This document shows positions 30,904-39,906 of a DNA stretch of 64,000 bases, in pieces. The notes under the pieces were generated by a model that searched no databases, was not told the DNA's origin, and saw nothing but the letters and a program-made list of their open reading frames with translations. How positions within the stretch are numbered: position 1 is the stretch's first letter; every line of letters begins with the position of its first letter. The position numbers were made by a program, and so were the translations under genes. This DNA comes from Methylocystaceae bacterium (GTDB lineage: Bacteria; Pseudomonadota; Alphaproteobacteria; Rhizobiales; Beijerinckiaceae). Location of the stretch: NCBI GenBank assembly GCA_014190435.1, contig BJGJ01000004.1:1-64000 (forward strand), given 5' to 3'.

Positions 30904-31983
30904 ATGACCCAGTCCGGCGAGAATAAGGAATTAAAAGCGGCTTTCGATGAATTCAAAGAACTCATGGAAAAACGCGTTGAACCAATTTTCGAAATGCCGC
31001 CTTTAGTGCCGACTGGAAATGAAGCCCAAATTGATCCCAGGGCTCATTTTGATTCTGAACTTAAAGTTGGCGCCCCGACTTTTACTATTCCACGCCCGAC
31101 GTCCCTGGCGTCAGCTCAGACCACTCCTGAGCTTGATGGCGCGCCGAGCGCCCTACCAATAGGATCACTGTCAGCTACACGCCCCATGACCCCCCCGCAG
31201 TGGGCAAAATCTGAAGAGAGTTCCCGCACCAAAACCCCGATCGGGTCGACCGAAGCTTCCTCCCTTAGCTCCGAAATATCTGACAGTCGCCGCCGAAAAT
31301 TAGCCTATCTCTCTCTCCTAATTATTGTTTCTGGCCTAGGTGGCGTAGGCTGGGTTCTTTCCAAACCGTCGCCCTCTCAACCAATATCAGATCAGGCCGA
31401 GCAGCCTTCTCAATCGCTGCCCCCTATCGCGGAAGCCGTTCCAAATGCAGAGAACTCAGCTGCTGGCCCCACCGAGCCGAACCAGTCAGGATCAGCCTTA
31501 CAGGAGCCACAGGCTACGCTCCCAGCTAAATTGTCTGAACCCTTGCCACCCCCTGAAGCCCAGCAGCCTCTTGCATCCACAAGCCAAAGCGGCGCCAACC
31601 CACAAAGTGCTCCTGCCTTGGCTCCTATGCCTGCAACAGCGCCGCCACCGACTGAGATGAGCGCGCCCGTTATTTCACCGCCAGCGCCAAAGACAGTTCC
31701 GTCAGCATCGAGCCAGCAAAATATCGCCAGTCCTGAGATTAAAGCTACCGCGCCCGCCAAACCAAAACCAAAAGCCGTCAAAGCTAAACCCAAAACCGAA
31801 CCTCAGTCAGAACCGCTTAATGCGCGCGCGCCTGCGACAGCGCCGGCCGCTGGTCCGGACACACCGCCAAGCCCACCGCCAATCTCGCCGCCAAGCCCTC
31901 AAAACGACGGGGCATTTGGCTTCGTCAGACGCACGGTGAATTCCATTACAGACATCGGCCGTGGCGCGTTGGGCGGCAATTAA
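30904..31983 (+). CDS. Proline-rich single-pass membrane protein of unknown function
   Basis: Not recognised. The 359-residue protein has an N-terminal cytoplasmic part of about 135 residues that starts with a charged helix (ELKAAFDEFKELMEKRVEP), one transmembrane helix near 140-157 (LAYLSLLIIVSGLGGVGWVL) after an arginine cluster, and a long periplasmic tail of mostly Pro, Ala, Ser and Gln with a basic KPKPKAVKAKPK patch. It ends FGFVRRTVNSITDIGRGALGG, the only ordered-looking part of the tail. The layout recalls TonB-like or cell-envelope spanning proteins but there is no diagnostic motif. folE follows 92 bases later. Confidence 0.7.
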   Translation: MTQSGENKELKAAFDEFKELMEKRVEPIFEMPPLVPTGNEAQIDPRAHFDSELKVGAPTFTIPRPTSLASAQTTPELDGAPSALPIGSLSATRPMTPPQWAKSEESSRTKTPIGSTEASSLSSEISDSRRRKLAYLSLLIIVSGLGGVGWVLSKPSPSQPISDQAEQPSQSLPPIAEAVPNAENSAAGPTEPNQSGSALQEPQATLPAKLSEPLPPPEAQQPLASTSQSGANPQSAPALAPMPATAPPPTEMSAPVISPPAPKTVPSASSQQNIASPEIKATAPAKPKPKAVKAKPKTEPQSEPLNARAPATAPAAGPDTPPSPPPISPPSPQNDGAFGFVRRTVNSITDIGRGALGGN

Positions 31984-32075
31984 TCTCTTGCCTAATCCTT
32001 TGTCGTCGCTGATGTGCCGGCATCAAGAGAGCAATATTTTAAAATTTACAGCCCCTAATCGGGAAGGTGCGTTCA

Positions 32076-32648
32076 ATGGCCAAACCAACTCAAACAGACG
32101 CAGAAGCAGCAATTCGACTGCTAATTGAATGGGCTGGAGAGGATCCTAATCGTGAGGGCTTACGCGACACCCCAGCACGTGTCGCGCGCTCCTATCGAGA
32201 ATTATATAACGGCTACGCTGTTGATCCTCGCGAGTATCTCAAACGCACTTTTGAAGAAGTTGGCGGTTATGACGAGTTAGTTGTTTTAAAAAATATCCGT
32301 GTCGTGAGTTTTTGTGAACATCATATGCTTCCAGTGATTGGGCGCGCGCATGTTGGCTATTTGCCAAGTAATCGGGTTGTTGGCATCTCAAAACTTGCAC
32401 GCGTTGTTCACGGCTTCGCGCGTCGTTTACAAATTCAAGAAAAACTCACTGCTGAAATCGCGACAGCAATTCAAGATATTCTTGAGCCCCAAGGGGTTGG
32501 CGTTGTGATTGAAGCGGAACATAGTTGTATGACCTTACGTGGCGTAAATACACCTGGCACTTCGTTAACAACAAGCAAATTGCTTGGAGTCATCCGCGAC
32601 GATCCACGCACCAGAGAAGAGTTTCTCGGACTGACCCGGTGTATTTAA
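32076..32648 (+). CDS. folE: GTP cyclohydrolase I
   Basis: Converts GTP to 7,8-dihydroneopterin triphosphate for folate. The 190-residue protein has the zinc ligands in [11 protein letters not shown] near residues 78-88 and in [12 protein letters not shown] near 147-158, with [20 protein letters not shown] between. I use the ATG at 32076, nine bases after GGGAAGG, rather than a GTG three codons earlier. It is convergent with ubiB, eight bases apart. Confidence 0.96.
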   Translation: MAKPTQTDAEAAIRLLIEWAGEDPNREGLRDTPARVARSYRELYNGYAVDPREYLKRTFEEVGGYDELVVLKNIRVVSFCEHHMLPVIGRAHVGYLPSNRVVGISKLARVVHGFARRLQIQEKLTAEIATAIQDILEPQGVGVVIEAEHSCMTLRGVNTPGTSLTTSKLLGVIRDDPRTREEFLGLTRCI

Positions 32649-32656
32649 TTATAAAT

Positions 32657-34213
32657 TTAACGAAATAACCAAGCGGCCAGAATCAGCAAGAAACCTGCGC
32701 CAATAATCAACCTATAATCAGAAGTTCGTCGCGTTTGAGCAAGGTCCTCAAGCGCCTCGGGCGAAAGTTGAAAACCATATTGAGAAATATGCGTTAAGGC
32801 AATCTCTGCTGCAGTTAACGTTTTAGGTAAATGAGAAGCCAGGCGCGCTAAATCAGCAAATGTTTTACCAGCATCTTCAAGCTTAGCCTTAGGCCCTAGA
32901 TTTTCCTCTATCCAGCCTCTAACGACTGGATCGCAGGTTTTCCAAACATCAAGTTGCGGATCATAAGCACGCGCAACGCCCTCTGCTACAACCATAGTTC
33001 TTTGTAAAAGCACTAACTCTGTGCGCGTTCGCATGTCGAATAAAGATGTAACTTCAAACAACAAAGTCAGTACCCGAGCCATCGAAATATCCATAGCATT
33101 TATCGCATGCATAGGCTCGCCTATAGCCCGCAACGCCTGCGAGAATTCTTCAACAGAATGTGTGATGGGTACATAGCCTGCTTCAAAATGCACTTCTGCA
33201 ACACGACGATAATTACGCGTAATTAATCCATATAAAATTTCTGCAAGAAAACGCCGTTCTTTTAATCCCAAACGGCCCATAATGCCAAAATCTATCGCAA
33301 CAAGACGTCCCGAGGCGTCAATAAAAAGATTGCCTTGGTGCATGTCGGCATGAAAGAAACCATCTCGCATGGCCTGACGCAAAAAAGATTGCAAGACCAT
33401 TCGTCCAATTGTTTTCAGATCATGTCCAGCAGCAGCGACGCGTTTAGGATCTGATAGAGGAACGCCCTCAATCCATTCAAGGGTAAGAACTTCGCGCGCA
33501 GTGCGATTCCAATCAATATAGGGCGCGCGAATTTCTGGATCCTGAGAGACATTTTCGGCAAATTCACTAGCCGCCGCAGCTTCGAGGCGAAAATCTGTTT
33601 CAAGCTTGACGCTACGCGCCAGCGTATCAACAACTTCAATTAAGCGTAACCGACGCGCCTCAGAAGACCAACGCTCCGCAATCAACGCTACTAAATGCAT
33701 ATCCTGTAAATTACGTGAAAACTGGATCTCAATTCCTGGACGCAACACTTTAACCGCAACATCATGGAGAACGCCGTTAACAAGCACAGTCGCGCGGTGG
33801 ACTTGCGCAACAGAAGCGGCAGCGACAGGCTGCCCAAATTCAACAAAAAGACTACTGATTTTTTTGCCTAGGGATTTTTCAACAATAGCAATCGCTGCTT
33901 CTTGTCCGAAAGGAGCCATGCGATCTTGTAATTGAGACAAGGCGTCTGCAATTTCTCCACCAACAATATCAGGCCGAGTAGCAAGGAATTGTCCTAGCTT
34001 TACATAAGAAGGGCCAATTTGCGTCAAGGCGCGCACCAGCGCTAATCCATCACTAGCGCGCTGCTTCCTTGCAATTAAGTTCGCCAAGCGAAGCGGCAAG
34101 GCCGCTGATGGTGGAACCAATTGTGGATCTATCGAAACAAAGACGCCTTCTCGCGCTAAAATATAACCCGCGCGCGCCAATCTAAGCAGAGAGCCAATGC
34201 CAAAAAACGCCAA
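32657..34213 (-). CDS. ubiB: Ubiquinone biosynthesis kinase-like protein UbiB
   Basis: ADCK/UbiB atypical kinase or ATPase that assists ubiquinone synthesis at the inner membrane. The 518-residue protein has the family-specific KxGQ motif (YVKLGQFLATRPDI near residue 70), the Ala-rich nucleotide loop AAASVAQVHRA near 131, VAVKVLRPG near 155, the catalytic HADMHQGNLFID near 291 and DFGIMGRLG, and a C-terminal membrane helix (LIIGAGFLLILAAWLF). It is 20 bases downstream of ubiE, the standard pairing. Confidence 0.95.
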   Translation of the reverse strand: MAFFGIGSLLRLARAGYILAREGVFVSIDPQLVPPSAALPLRLANLIARKQRASDGLALVRALTQIGPSYVKLGQFLATRPDIVGGEIADALSQLQDRMAPFGQEAAIAIVEKSLGKKISSLFVEFGQPVAAASVAQVHRATVLVNGVLHDVAVKVLRPGIEIQFSRNLQDMHLVALIAERWSSEARRLRLIEVVDTLARSVKLETDFRLEAAAASEFAENVSQDPEIRAPYIDWNRTAREVLTLEWIEGVPLSDPKRVAAAGHDLKTIGRMVLQSFLRQAMRDGFFHADMHQGNLFIDASGRLVAIDFGIMGRLGLKERRFLAEILYGLITRNYRRVAEVHFEAGYVPITHSVEEFSQALRAIGEPMHAINAMDISMARVLTLLFEVTSLFDMRTRTELVLLQRTMVVAEGVARAYDPQLDVWKTCDPVVRGWIEENLGPKAKLEDAGKTFADLARLASHLPKTLTAAEIALTHISQYGFQLSPEALEDLAQTRRTSDYRLIIGAGFLLILAAWLFR

Positions 34214-34233
34214 TAGTTATCGTCCTAAAAGAA

Positions 34234-35004
34234 TTAGTATTTCCAGCCGGAATGAATCGCGACGACTCCGCCAGTCAACCGTTCAAAACCGGTACGACGA
34301 AAACCCGCTTCTCGGATCATGCGCTCAAATTCCGCTGCGGCAGGAAATTTGCGGATCGATTCAACTAAATAACGATAAGGTTCCGCATCTCCAGCAACAA
34401 ACCGCCCTACAGCCGGAATAACATTAAACGAGTAAGCCTCATATATTTTATCAAGTCCCGGAGCTGTCACTTGAGAAAATTCCAAGCATAAAAAACGTCC
34501 CCCGGGCTTCAAAACGCGATGCGCCTCTTTCAAGGCAACATCTATGCGCGGAACATTACGAATACCAAAAGCAATCGTGTAGGCGTCAAAATGCTGGTCA
34601 GGGAACGGTAGCGACTCGGCATTGGCTTGCGTAAATTCAACCTTGTTCGCAAGCCCCCGTTCACGAGCACGATCCCGGCCCACTTCAAGCATATCGCCGT
34701 TAATGTCGAGAACAATAATCTCCGCATCGGCAGATGCCTGTTTAGCGATACGAAAGGCTACGTCGCCAGTGCCGCCTGCTACATCAAGATGTCGAAATCC
34801 ACTCTGTCGACGGGCATTAACCTTGCTGACTAAAATATCCTTCCAAAGTCGATGCAACCCCGCAGACATGAGGTCATTCATCACATCATAACGTTGTGCA
34901 ACTTTATGAAAAACATCGTCGACAAGATGTTGTTTTTGCGACAGCGGCACCTCGGCATAGCCAAAATGGGTCGAACTGTCTTGCTTGGAAAAACTATCGG
35001 TCAT
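34234..35004 (-). CDS. ubiE: Ubiquinone/menaquinone C-methyltransferase UbiE
   Basis: SAM-dependent methyltransferase of quinone synthesis. In 256 residues: [20 protein letters not shown] near residues 30-49, SAM motif [13 protein letters not shown] near 74-86, [14 protein letters not shown] near 127-140, [15 protein letters not shown] near 173-187, and the C-terminal [17 protein letters not shown] signature. It is divergent from mutM, an arrangement kept across alphaproteobacteria, and forms a unit with ubiB. Confidence 0.96.
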   Translation of the reverse strand: MTDSFSKQDSSTHFGYAEVPLSQKQHLVDDVFHKVAQRYDVMNDLMSAGLHRLWKDILVSKVNARRQSGFRHLDVAGGTGDVAFRIAKQASADAEIIVLDINGDMLEVGRDRARERGLANKVEFTQANAESLPFPDQHFDAYTIAFGIRNVPRIDVALKEAHRVLKPGGRFLCLEFSQVTAPGLDKIYEAYSFNVIPAVGRFVAGDAEPYRYLVESIRKFPAAAEFERMIREAGFRRTGFERLTGGVVAIHSGWKY

Positions 35005-35083
35005 TGGTTGCCTGTAGGACGATAAAGACCAAAGGGGTATAACCTTTCAGAGCACAGAAGGCTATGGGCGGAAACTCGAGATC

Positions 35084-35953
35084 ATGCCAGAACTCCCAGA
35101 GGTAGAAACTGTCCGACGCGGGCTCTCGCCGGCCATGGTCAATCGACAAATTGCCCAGGTCGAGCTGAGACGCAAGGATTTGCGCTTTCCCTTCCCACCA
35201 AATTTTACGCGCCGCCTCAGAGGCCGAGAAATCTTAACCTTGAGGCGCCGCGCTAAATATTTGCTTGCAGATTTAGATGACCAAATGAGCCTGATTATGC
35301 ATCTTGGCATGAGCGGTTCCTTTCGTGTTGAAGAAGAAACCCTTGGAGATTTTGTTCATGCGCGTAATCGTCTCACTGCACATGACCATGTCATCTTCCA
35401 CCTCTCTAATGGTCAACGTATAACTTATAATGACCCACGTCGTTTTGGCTTTATGCTGGTTATCCCTACAGCTGACATCTTAACTCATCCCTATTTTTCT
35501 CATTTAGGCGTCGAGCCGCTTAGCAAAATGCTCAATGCAAAGTTCCTCGCGCGCGCTTTTAATGAGCGAAAAACATCCGTAAAATCGCTCTTACTTGATC
35601 AGCATGTGATCGCTGGGATTGGAAATATTTACGCCTGCGAAGCGCTTTATGAAGCTAAAATCTCACCCTTACGCGAGGGCGGCGACCTTGTTACAAAGAA
35701 AGGAACGCCTACCGCTGCTTTAATGCGCTTACCAAAAACCATAAAAGATGTACTCGAAAAAGCCATTGCCGCCGGAGGCTCTTCCTTGCGCGACCATCGA
35801 CAGACAAATGGCGGATTGGGCTATTTTCAGCATCAGTTTAAAGTCTATAGTCGAGAGAATGAACCCTGTTACAATTGCGGCAAGAATAAAAATATAAGCC
35901 GCCTTATCCAATCTGGTCGCTCAACATTCTATTGTCCAGGATGTCAAAAGTGA
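35084..35953 (+). CDS. mutM: Formamidopyrimidine-DNA glycosylase
   Basis: Base-excision enzyme removing 8-oxoguanine and formamidopyrimidines, with AP-lyase activity. All catalytic features are in place in 289 residues: the N-terminal PELPEVETVRRGL with Pro and Glu nucleophile/acid, Lys in RRAKYLLADL near residue 59, NDPRRFGFML near 111-120, and the C-terminal zinc finger CYNC...CPGC with the intervening arginine (SGRSTFYC). The upstream region is shared with ubiE (79 bases). Confidence 0.97.
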   Translation: MPELPEVETVRRGLSPAMVNRQIAQVELRRKDLRFPFPPNFTRRLRGREILTLRRRAKYLLADLDDQMSLIMHLGMSGSFRVEEETLGDFVHARNRLTAHDHVIFHLSNGQRITYNDPRRFGFMLVIPTADILTHPYFSHLGVEPLSKMLNAKFLARAFNERKTSVKSLLLDQHVIAGIGNIYACEALYEAKISPLREGGDLVTKKGTPTAALMRLPKTIKDVLEKAIAAGGSSLRDHRQTNGGLGYFQHQFKVYSRENEPCYNCGKNKNISRLIQSGRSTFYCPGCQK

Positions 35954-35992
35954 CGCCCTTGCGAGCAGGGAGCGCGAAAGCGTAAATAGCCT

Positions 35993-36757
35993 ATGTCTAT
36001 CGCCGCAACTGCCCCACAATATGCACTCTCTGTCGCCAACCTCTCTAAAAGTTATCAAGCGCGAGCTGTTGTGGGCCCTCTCAATTTTTCTCTAGACACA
36101 GGTTCAATTACAGGACTTCTTGGCGGTAATGGTGCCGGCAAGACAACAACTATTGGAATGATTATGGGGCTTATCGAGCCTACAGAAGGATCTATTCAAG
36201 TGCTAGGTTATGATATGGCCCTGGAACGCCATCAAGCGCTTGAATATATGAACTTTGAAAGTCCGTACGTTGATTTGCCTTACCGGCTAACTGTTCGACA
36301 GAACTTAAGAATTTTTGGCCGTCTCTATAACGTCGAGCAATTAGAAGAAAAAATTGACTCATTAGCGCAACAGCTTGCGTTACACACATTTCTCGATCGA
36401 CCAACCGGAAAACTTTCAGCAGGCCAAAAAACCAGGGCCTCGATAGCAAAATCGCTGCTCAATGATCCAAAGTTACTTCTTTTAGATGAGCCAACAGCTT
36501 CGCTTGACCCAGATACCGCAGATTGGGTGCGCAGGCGCCTTGAAGAACATCGGCAAAAACATAACTGCGCCATTCTACTCGCCTCTCACAACATGCATGA
36601 GGTTGAGCGGCTCTGCGATCGGGTTTTGATGCTGAAATCAGGTCAAATTGTGGATGATGACTCACCAACTAACCTTGTTGCTCGTTATGGACGCACCAAT
36701 CTCGAAGAGGTGTTTCTGGATATCGTACGTGGGCGTAATTTGGCTGAAGTTCTATGA
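35993..36757 (+). CDS. ABC-2 type exporter ATP-binding protein
   Basis: ATPase of an ABC exporter. In 254 residues: Walker A GGNGAGKTTT near residues 43-52, Q-loop region ESPYVDLPYRLTVRQNL, signature LSAGQKTRASIAKSL near 141-155 and Walker B LLLLDEPTASLDP near 160-172. Its stop overlaps the start of the permease gene by four bases, so the two are one transporter. The cargo is unknown; this subfamily exports drugs, polysaccharides or other compounds. Confidence 0.9.
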   Translation: MSIAATAPQYALSVANLSKSYQARAVVGPLNFSLDTGSITGLLGGNGAGKTTTIGMIMGLIEPTEGSIQVLGYDMALERHQALEYMNFESPYVDLPYRLTVRQNLRIFGRLYNVEQLEEKIDSLAQQLALHTFLDRPTGKLSAGQKTRASIAKSLLNDPKLLLLDEPTASLDPDTADWVRRRLEEHRQKHNCAILLASHNMHEVERLCDRVLMLKSGQIVDDDSPTNLVARYGRTNLEEVFLDIVRGRNLAEVL

Positions 36758-37572
36758 ACTTCTCACTATCAATTAAAAGAATTAGCGCGATGGTGCTGCG
36801 CTATAGTTATCTTCTGCGCGCATCGCGATTACGTATACTAGATATGGTTTACTGGCCCGCGCTTCAATTACTAACCTGGGGATTTCTGCAAACCTACCTT
36901 GTTAAAGCGGGCGCGCTCAATACGCCCGGCGGCGGCGCACAGGCGGCAGGAACGCTAATTGGCGCTATATTGCTTTGGGATATCATGTTACGCGGCCAAC
37001 AGGGTTTTTGTTTTTCATTCATTGAAGAAATGTGGTCGCGCAATCTGCCAAATATATTGATGAGTCCCTTAAGACCCATCGAATTTATCGCCTCATTAAT
37101 TATCATGAGCCTCATCCGCTTAATGATTGGCGTGATGCCTGTGACCATATTAGCAATTATTTTCTTTGGTTTTAATCTTTGGAGCCTTGGCATCGCCTTT
37201 GGAGCCTTCTTCGTCGTTTTAATCGTATTTTCTTGGAGTATAGGCCTATTTGTCTCTGGCTTGTTGCTTAGATTAGGCGCGGGAGCAGAAAATCTGATCT
37301 GGTCGTTGATGTTTTTGGTTCAACCTTTAGCTGCCGTCTATTATCCCGTCAGCGCGCTGCCAACATGGTTACAGCCTATTTCTTGGATGCTGCCGCCCTC
37401 ATATGTGTTTGAAGGGTTGCGCGCCGCACTGATCCATCATGAGATCAGATGGGATCTTTTGATACAAGGATTCATCATTGATCTAATCATTTTTTCTTTA
37501 GCCTTTATTGCCTTTAACTGGCTGTTAAAAAGCGCACGGAGCGCAGGCGTTCTCCTACAATCAGGAGAATGA
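36754..37572 (+). CDS. ABC-2 type exporter permease
   Basis: Six-helix ABC-2 permease of 272 residues, with membrane segments near residues 24-44, 60-80, 107-130, 135-160, 170-190 and 235-255, and the family pattern ENLIWSLMFLVQPLAAVYYP near 178-197 followed by LPTWLQPISWMLPPSYVFEG. It overlaps the ATPase gene upstream and the tlyA gene downstream (ATGA), so four genes from 35993 to 39562 are read as one unit. Confidence 0.88.
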   Translation: MNFSLSIKRISAMVLRYSYLLRASRLRILDMVYWPALQLLTWGFLQTYLVKAGALNTPGGGAQAAGTLIGAILLWDIMLRGQQGFCFSFIEEMWSRNLPNILMSPLRPIEFIASLIIMSLIRLMIGVMPVTILAIIFFGFNLWSLGIAFGAFFVVLIVFSWSIGLFVSGLLLRLGAGAENLIWSLMFLVQPLAAVYYPVSALPTWLQPISWMLPPSYVFEGLRAALIHHEIRWDLLIQGFIIDLIIFSLAFIAFNWLLKSARSAGVLLQSGE

Positions 37573-38303
37573 TGAAAAAGGGACAACGCGCGGATATTGC
37601 CTTGCATACGCAAGGTTATTTTGAAAGCCGCGCCAAGGCCCGTGCAGCAATCGAGTCTGGTCTTGTTATCGTAAATGGGTGCGTTATCACCAAACCCTCT
37701 CATCCAATCGCCTTAGAAGATCAGATAATCGCCCAAGCACCGTTCCCATGGGTGTCGCGCGGTGGCGTTAAACTTGCCTATGCGCTAAAACACTTTGACA
37801 TCGATATTAAAGATCATTTCTGTCTTGATGTGGGTTCCTCAACTGGTGGATTTACGGATGTGCTTTTATACAACGGCGCACAACATGTTGTTTGCGTTGA
37901 TGTTGGTCAAAATCAGCTCCACAAGAAATTACGTCGCGATCCACGCGTCACCTCATTAGAGTCCCAGGATATACGAGACTTAGTAGCAGCAGACTTGCCC
38001 CACCGACCAACGCGTATTGTAATTGATGCAAGCTTTATTTCATTGTCGCTTATTTTACCTCATATTGACCAGCTTGCAGCAAAACAGTGCAGACTGGTTG
38101 CCTTGATAAAACCGCAATATGAAGCGGGAGCCGCAGCAAATAAGAAAGGCATTGTACGTGAAATAAAGATCCATGATGAGGTCTGCTCGAAAACTAAAGA
38201 TGAGATTGAAAAGCTTAGCTGGAGCGTTCAAGGGCTCAGTGAGTCCCCCATTAAAGGCGGTAATGGCAATCGAGAATTTTTAATCTATGCGTCACGCTTA
38301 TGA
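37569..38303 (+). CDS. tlyA: TlyA family RNA 2'-O-methyltransferase
   Basis: TlyA-family protein of 244 residues: N-terminal S4 RNA-binding domain (RADIALHTQGYFESRAKARA, IESGLVIVNG) and an RrmJ-like methyltransferase domain with SAM motif DVGSSTGGFTDVLL near residues 88-101 and LIKPQYEAG near 179-187. In mycobacteria TlyA methylates 16S and 23S rRNA ribose; in most bacteria only the family role is known. It overlaps the permease stop and its stop overlaps the next methyltransferase gene. Confidence 0.92.
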   Translation: MMKKGQRADIALHTQGYFESRAKARAAIESGLVIVNGCVITKPSHPIALEDQIIAQAPFPWVSRGGVKLAYALKHFDIDIKDHFCLDVGSSTGGFTDVLLYNGAQHVVCVDVGQNQLHKKLRRDPRVTSLESQDIRDLVAADLPHRPTRIVIDASFISLSLILPHIDQLAAKQCRLVALIKPQYEAGAAANKKGIVREIKIHDEVCSKTKDEIEKLSWSVQGLSESPIKGGNGNREFLIYASRL

Positions 38304-39562
38304 AAACACTTAAAATTGATCGGATCGGCAATCTCGGCGAGGGCGTTGCGATTGATGAAGGGGAAAAAATTTTTGTTCCCTTCGCACTCACTGGTGAAAC
38401 TGTTTTAGCGCGTGTTGAGGGTAATTACGCTGAGCTCATCGACATTCTTGAACCATCGCCCCAACGCATCCCTCCTATTTGCGCATTTTATGGACAATGC
38501 GGCGGATGCGCTGTCCAAACGCTTAATGATGAATCCTATGCAGCCTGGAAAATAAGCCTTCTTGAAAACGCGGCGCAGCGCGAGAGACTAAGCTTTAAAA
38601 TCTTGCCAATGATCAATGCTCACGGCTCTGGACGACGTCGTGTCGCCTTGCATGCGCGCATATCAGACGGTGTTGCGCATATTGGCTTCATGGCGGCGCG
38701 GTCACATCGCCTTGTTGAAATTAAACATTGCCCCTTACTTGTTGCAGAGCTGAGTCCCGCTCTACAGGCCGCGCGCGATTTATCTCAAATTCTCGCTTCA
38801 CGCGAAAAACCTCTCGACCTCGCCATCACAGCTACACCCGAGGGTATGGATATTGACATCCGTGGCGCCGGCACGCTCGCCTCGCATGAAATCCAGGCGC
38901 TGATTAAGTCGGCACAGGCGCATCGTCTCGCGCGCTTAACAAATCACACGCGCCTCGTGACCCTTATTCAGACTCCCTGGATTGATATTCACGGGACGCA
39001 TACCCCCTTGCCGCCAGGCGCGTTTCTTCAAGCAACGCAGGCTGGTGAAGAAATAATCGGCCTGAATATCCTCGAGGCCCTAAAAAAAGCAAAATCTGTG
39101 GCCGATCTTTTTTGCGGAATCGGCGCATTCTCATTGCGCATAGCCCGCTTTGCCCGAGTTGTGGCCTATGACAATAACCCTTTAGCCATAGAAGCCCTCT
39201 GCACAGCATGCCGGCAAACACCTGGGCTTAAACCCCTTCAAGCGGAAACACGCGATCTTTTTAATCGTCCCCTAACGCCTCAGGAGCTCATTCACTTCGA
39301 CGCCGTAGTCTTTGATCCGCCTAGAGCAGGCGCGCACGAACAAGTAAAATCTTTGGCGCGTTCAGATGTCAAAACGATTGTGGCTGTGTCTTGCCATGCA
39401 CAAAGTTTCTGCCGCGACGCCGCAATTTTAGTCGCCGGAGGTTATTCCATGGGCCCAATAACGCCCATTGACCAATTTCGATATTCTACACACCTCGAAT
39501 TGGTAGCCGTCTTTACGCGCCAATCAGACCCATCACGGGGAAGACGCCGCTTACTTGGCTAA
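38300..39562 (+). CDS. RlmD/TrmA-family 5-methyluridine RNA methyltransferase
   Basis: SAM-dependent uridine C5 methyltransferase with an iron-sulfur cluster. The 420-residue protein has a TRAM-like N-terminus (KIDRIGNLGEGVA), cluster cysteines in CAFYGQCGGC near residues 63-72 and CPLL near 141, SAM motif VADLFCGIGAFSLRIA near 269-284, FDPPRAGAHEQ near 341-351 and the nucleophilic cysteine in AVSCHAQSF near 363-371. Target uridine (23S U747/U1939-type or tRNA U54) cannot be told. tlyA-rlmD pairing is common in alphaproteobacteria. Confidence 0.92.
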   Translation: MKTLKIDRIGNLGEGVAIDEGEKIFVPFALTGETVLARVEGNYAELIDILEPSPQRIPPICAFYGQCGGCAVQTLNDESYAAWKISLLENAAQRERLSFKILPMINAHGSGRRRVALHARISDGVAHIGFMAARSHRLVEIKHCPLLVAELSPALQAARDLSQILASREKPLDLAITATPEGMDIDIRGAGTLASHEIQALIKSAQAHRLARLTNHTRLVTLIQTPWIDIHGTHTPLPPGAFLQATQAGEEIIGLNILEALKKAKSVADLFCGIGAFSLRIARFARVVAYDNNPLAIEALCTACRQTPGLKPLQAETRDLFNRPLTPQELIHFDAVVFDPPRAGAHEQVKSLARSDVKTIVAVSCHAQSFCRDAAILVAGGYSMGPITPIDQFRYSTHLELVAVFTRQSDPSRGRRRLLG

Positions 39563-39673
39563 ATATACTCGTCTTTTGGCTAATAATCGCAGGCCGCAGA
39601 GCGTCAGCTGTGGGGAATATATCACAGATAGAAAGTTAAATCCGCCGAATTATCAAGCCTGCCGCGAAGTTAG

Positions 39674-39702
39674 TTGCTCAAGTATAAAAACAGGCATAAG
39701 AT
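39674..39702 (+). promoter_or_regulatory. Candidate promoter of the 39-residue ORF
   Basis: TTGCTC (39674-39679) and TAAGAT (39697-39702) are 17 bases apart. A transcript would start near 39709, fold a 6-bp hairpin at 39726-39742 (GGAAAC/GTTTCC, five-base loop) and reach a perfect AAGGAG ribosome binding site at 39752. Confidence 0.4.
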
Positions 39703-39763
39703 TTGAATATAGTCCGGGGTATTCGGGAAACGAATTGTTTCCGTTAACTGGAAGGAGATCGTC

Positions 39764-39883
39764 ATGATGACTGCGCTAATCGCCGCAACATTGTGCAGTG
39801 TCGTCCTCATGAGCGCGCCTGTTGCCAAGCGCTCTTATGTCTACGCCCGCAAAAAGGACGCCTCTAAGCGCCCACGTCGATAA
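39764..39883 (+). CDS. Small membrane-type peptide, 39 residues
   Basis: A short ORF with an AAGGAG ribosome binding site six bases before ATG, one of the best in the window. The peptide has a hydrophobic N-terminal half (TALIAATLCSVVLMSAPV) that could span or enter the membrane, and a strongly basic, tyrosine-containing C-terminal half (KRSYVYARKKDASKRPRR). It has its own possible promoter and leader hairpin, and ends 23 bases before the FAD dehydrogenase gene. Function unknown; it could be a small membrane protein or a leader peptide. I do not recognise a family. Confidence 0.5.
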   Translation: MMTALIAATLCSVVLMSAPVAKRSYVYARKKDASKRPRR

Positions 39884-39906
39884 GATGCAACTTGAGGGCG
39901 TAATCT

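Noticed and set aside
31410-31793. Glycine/alanine-rich minus-strand frame opposite the proline-rich protein
   Set aside because: Its composition is the simple complement of Pro/Ala codons; no start signal.
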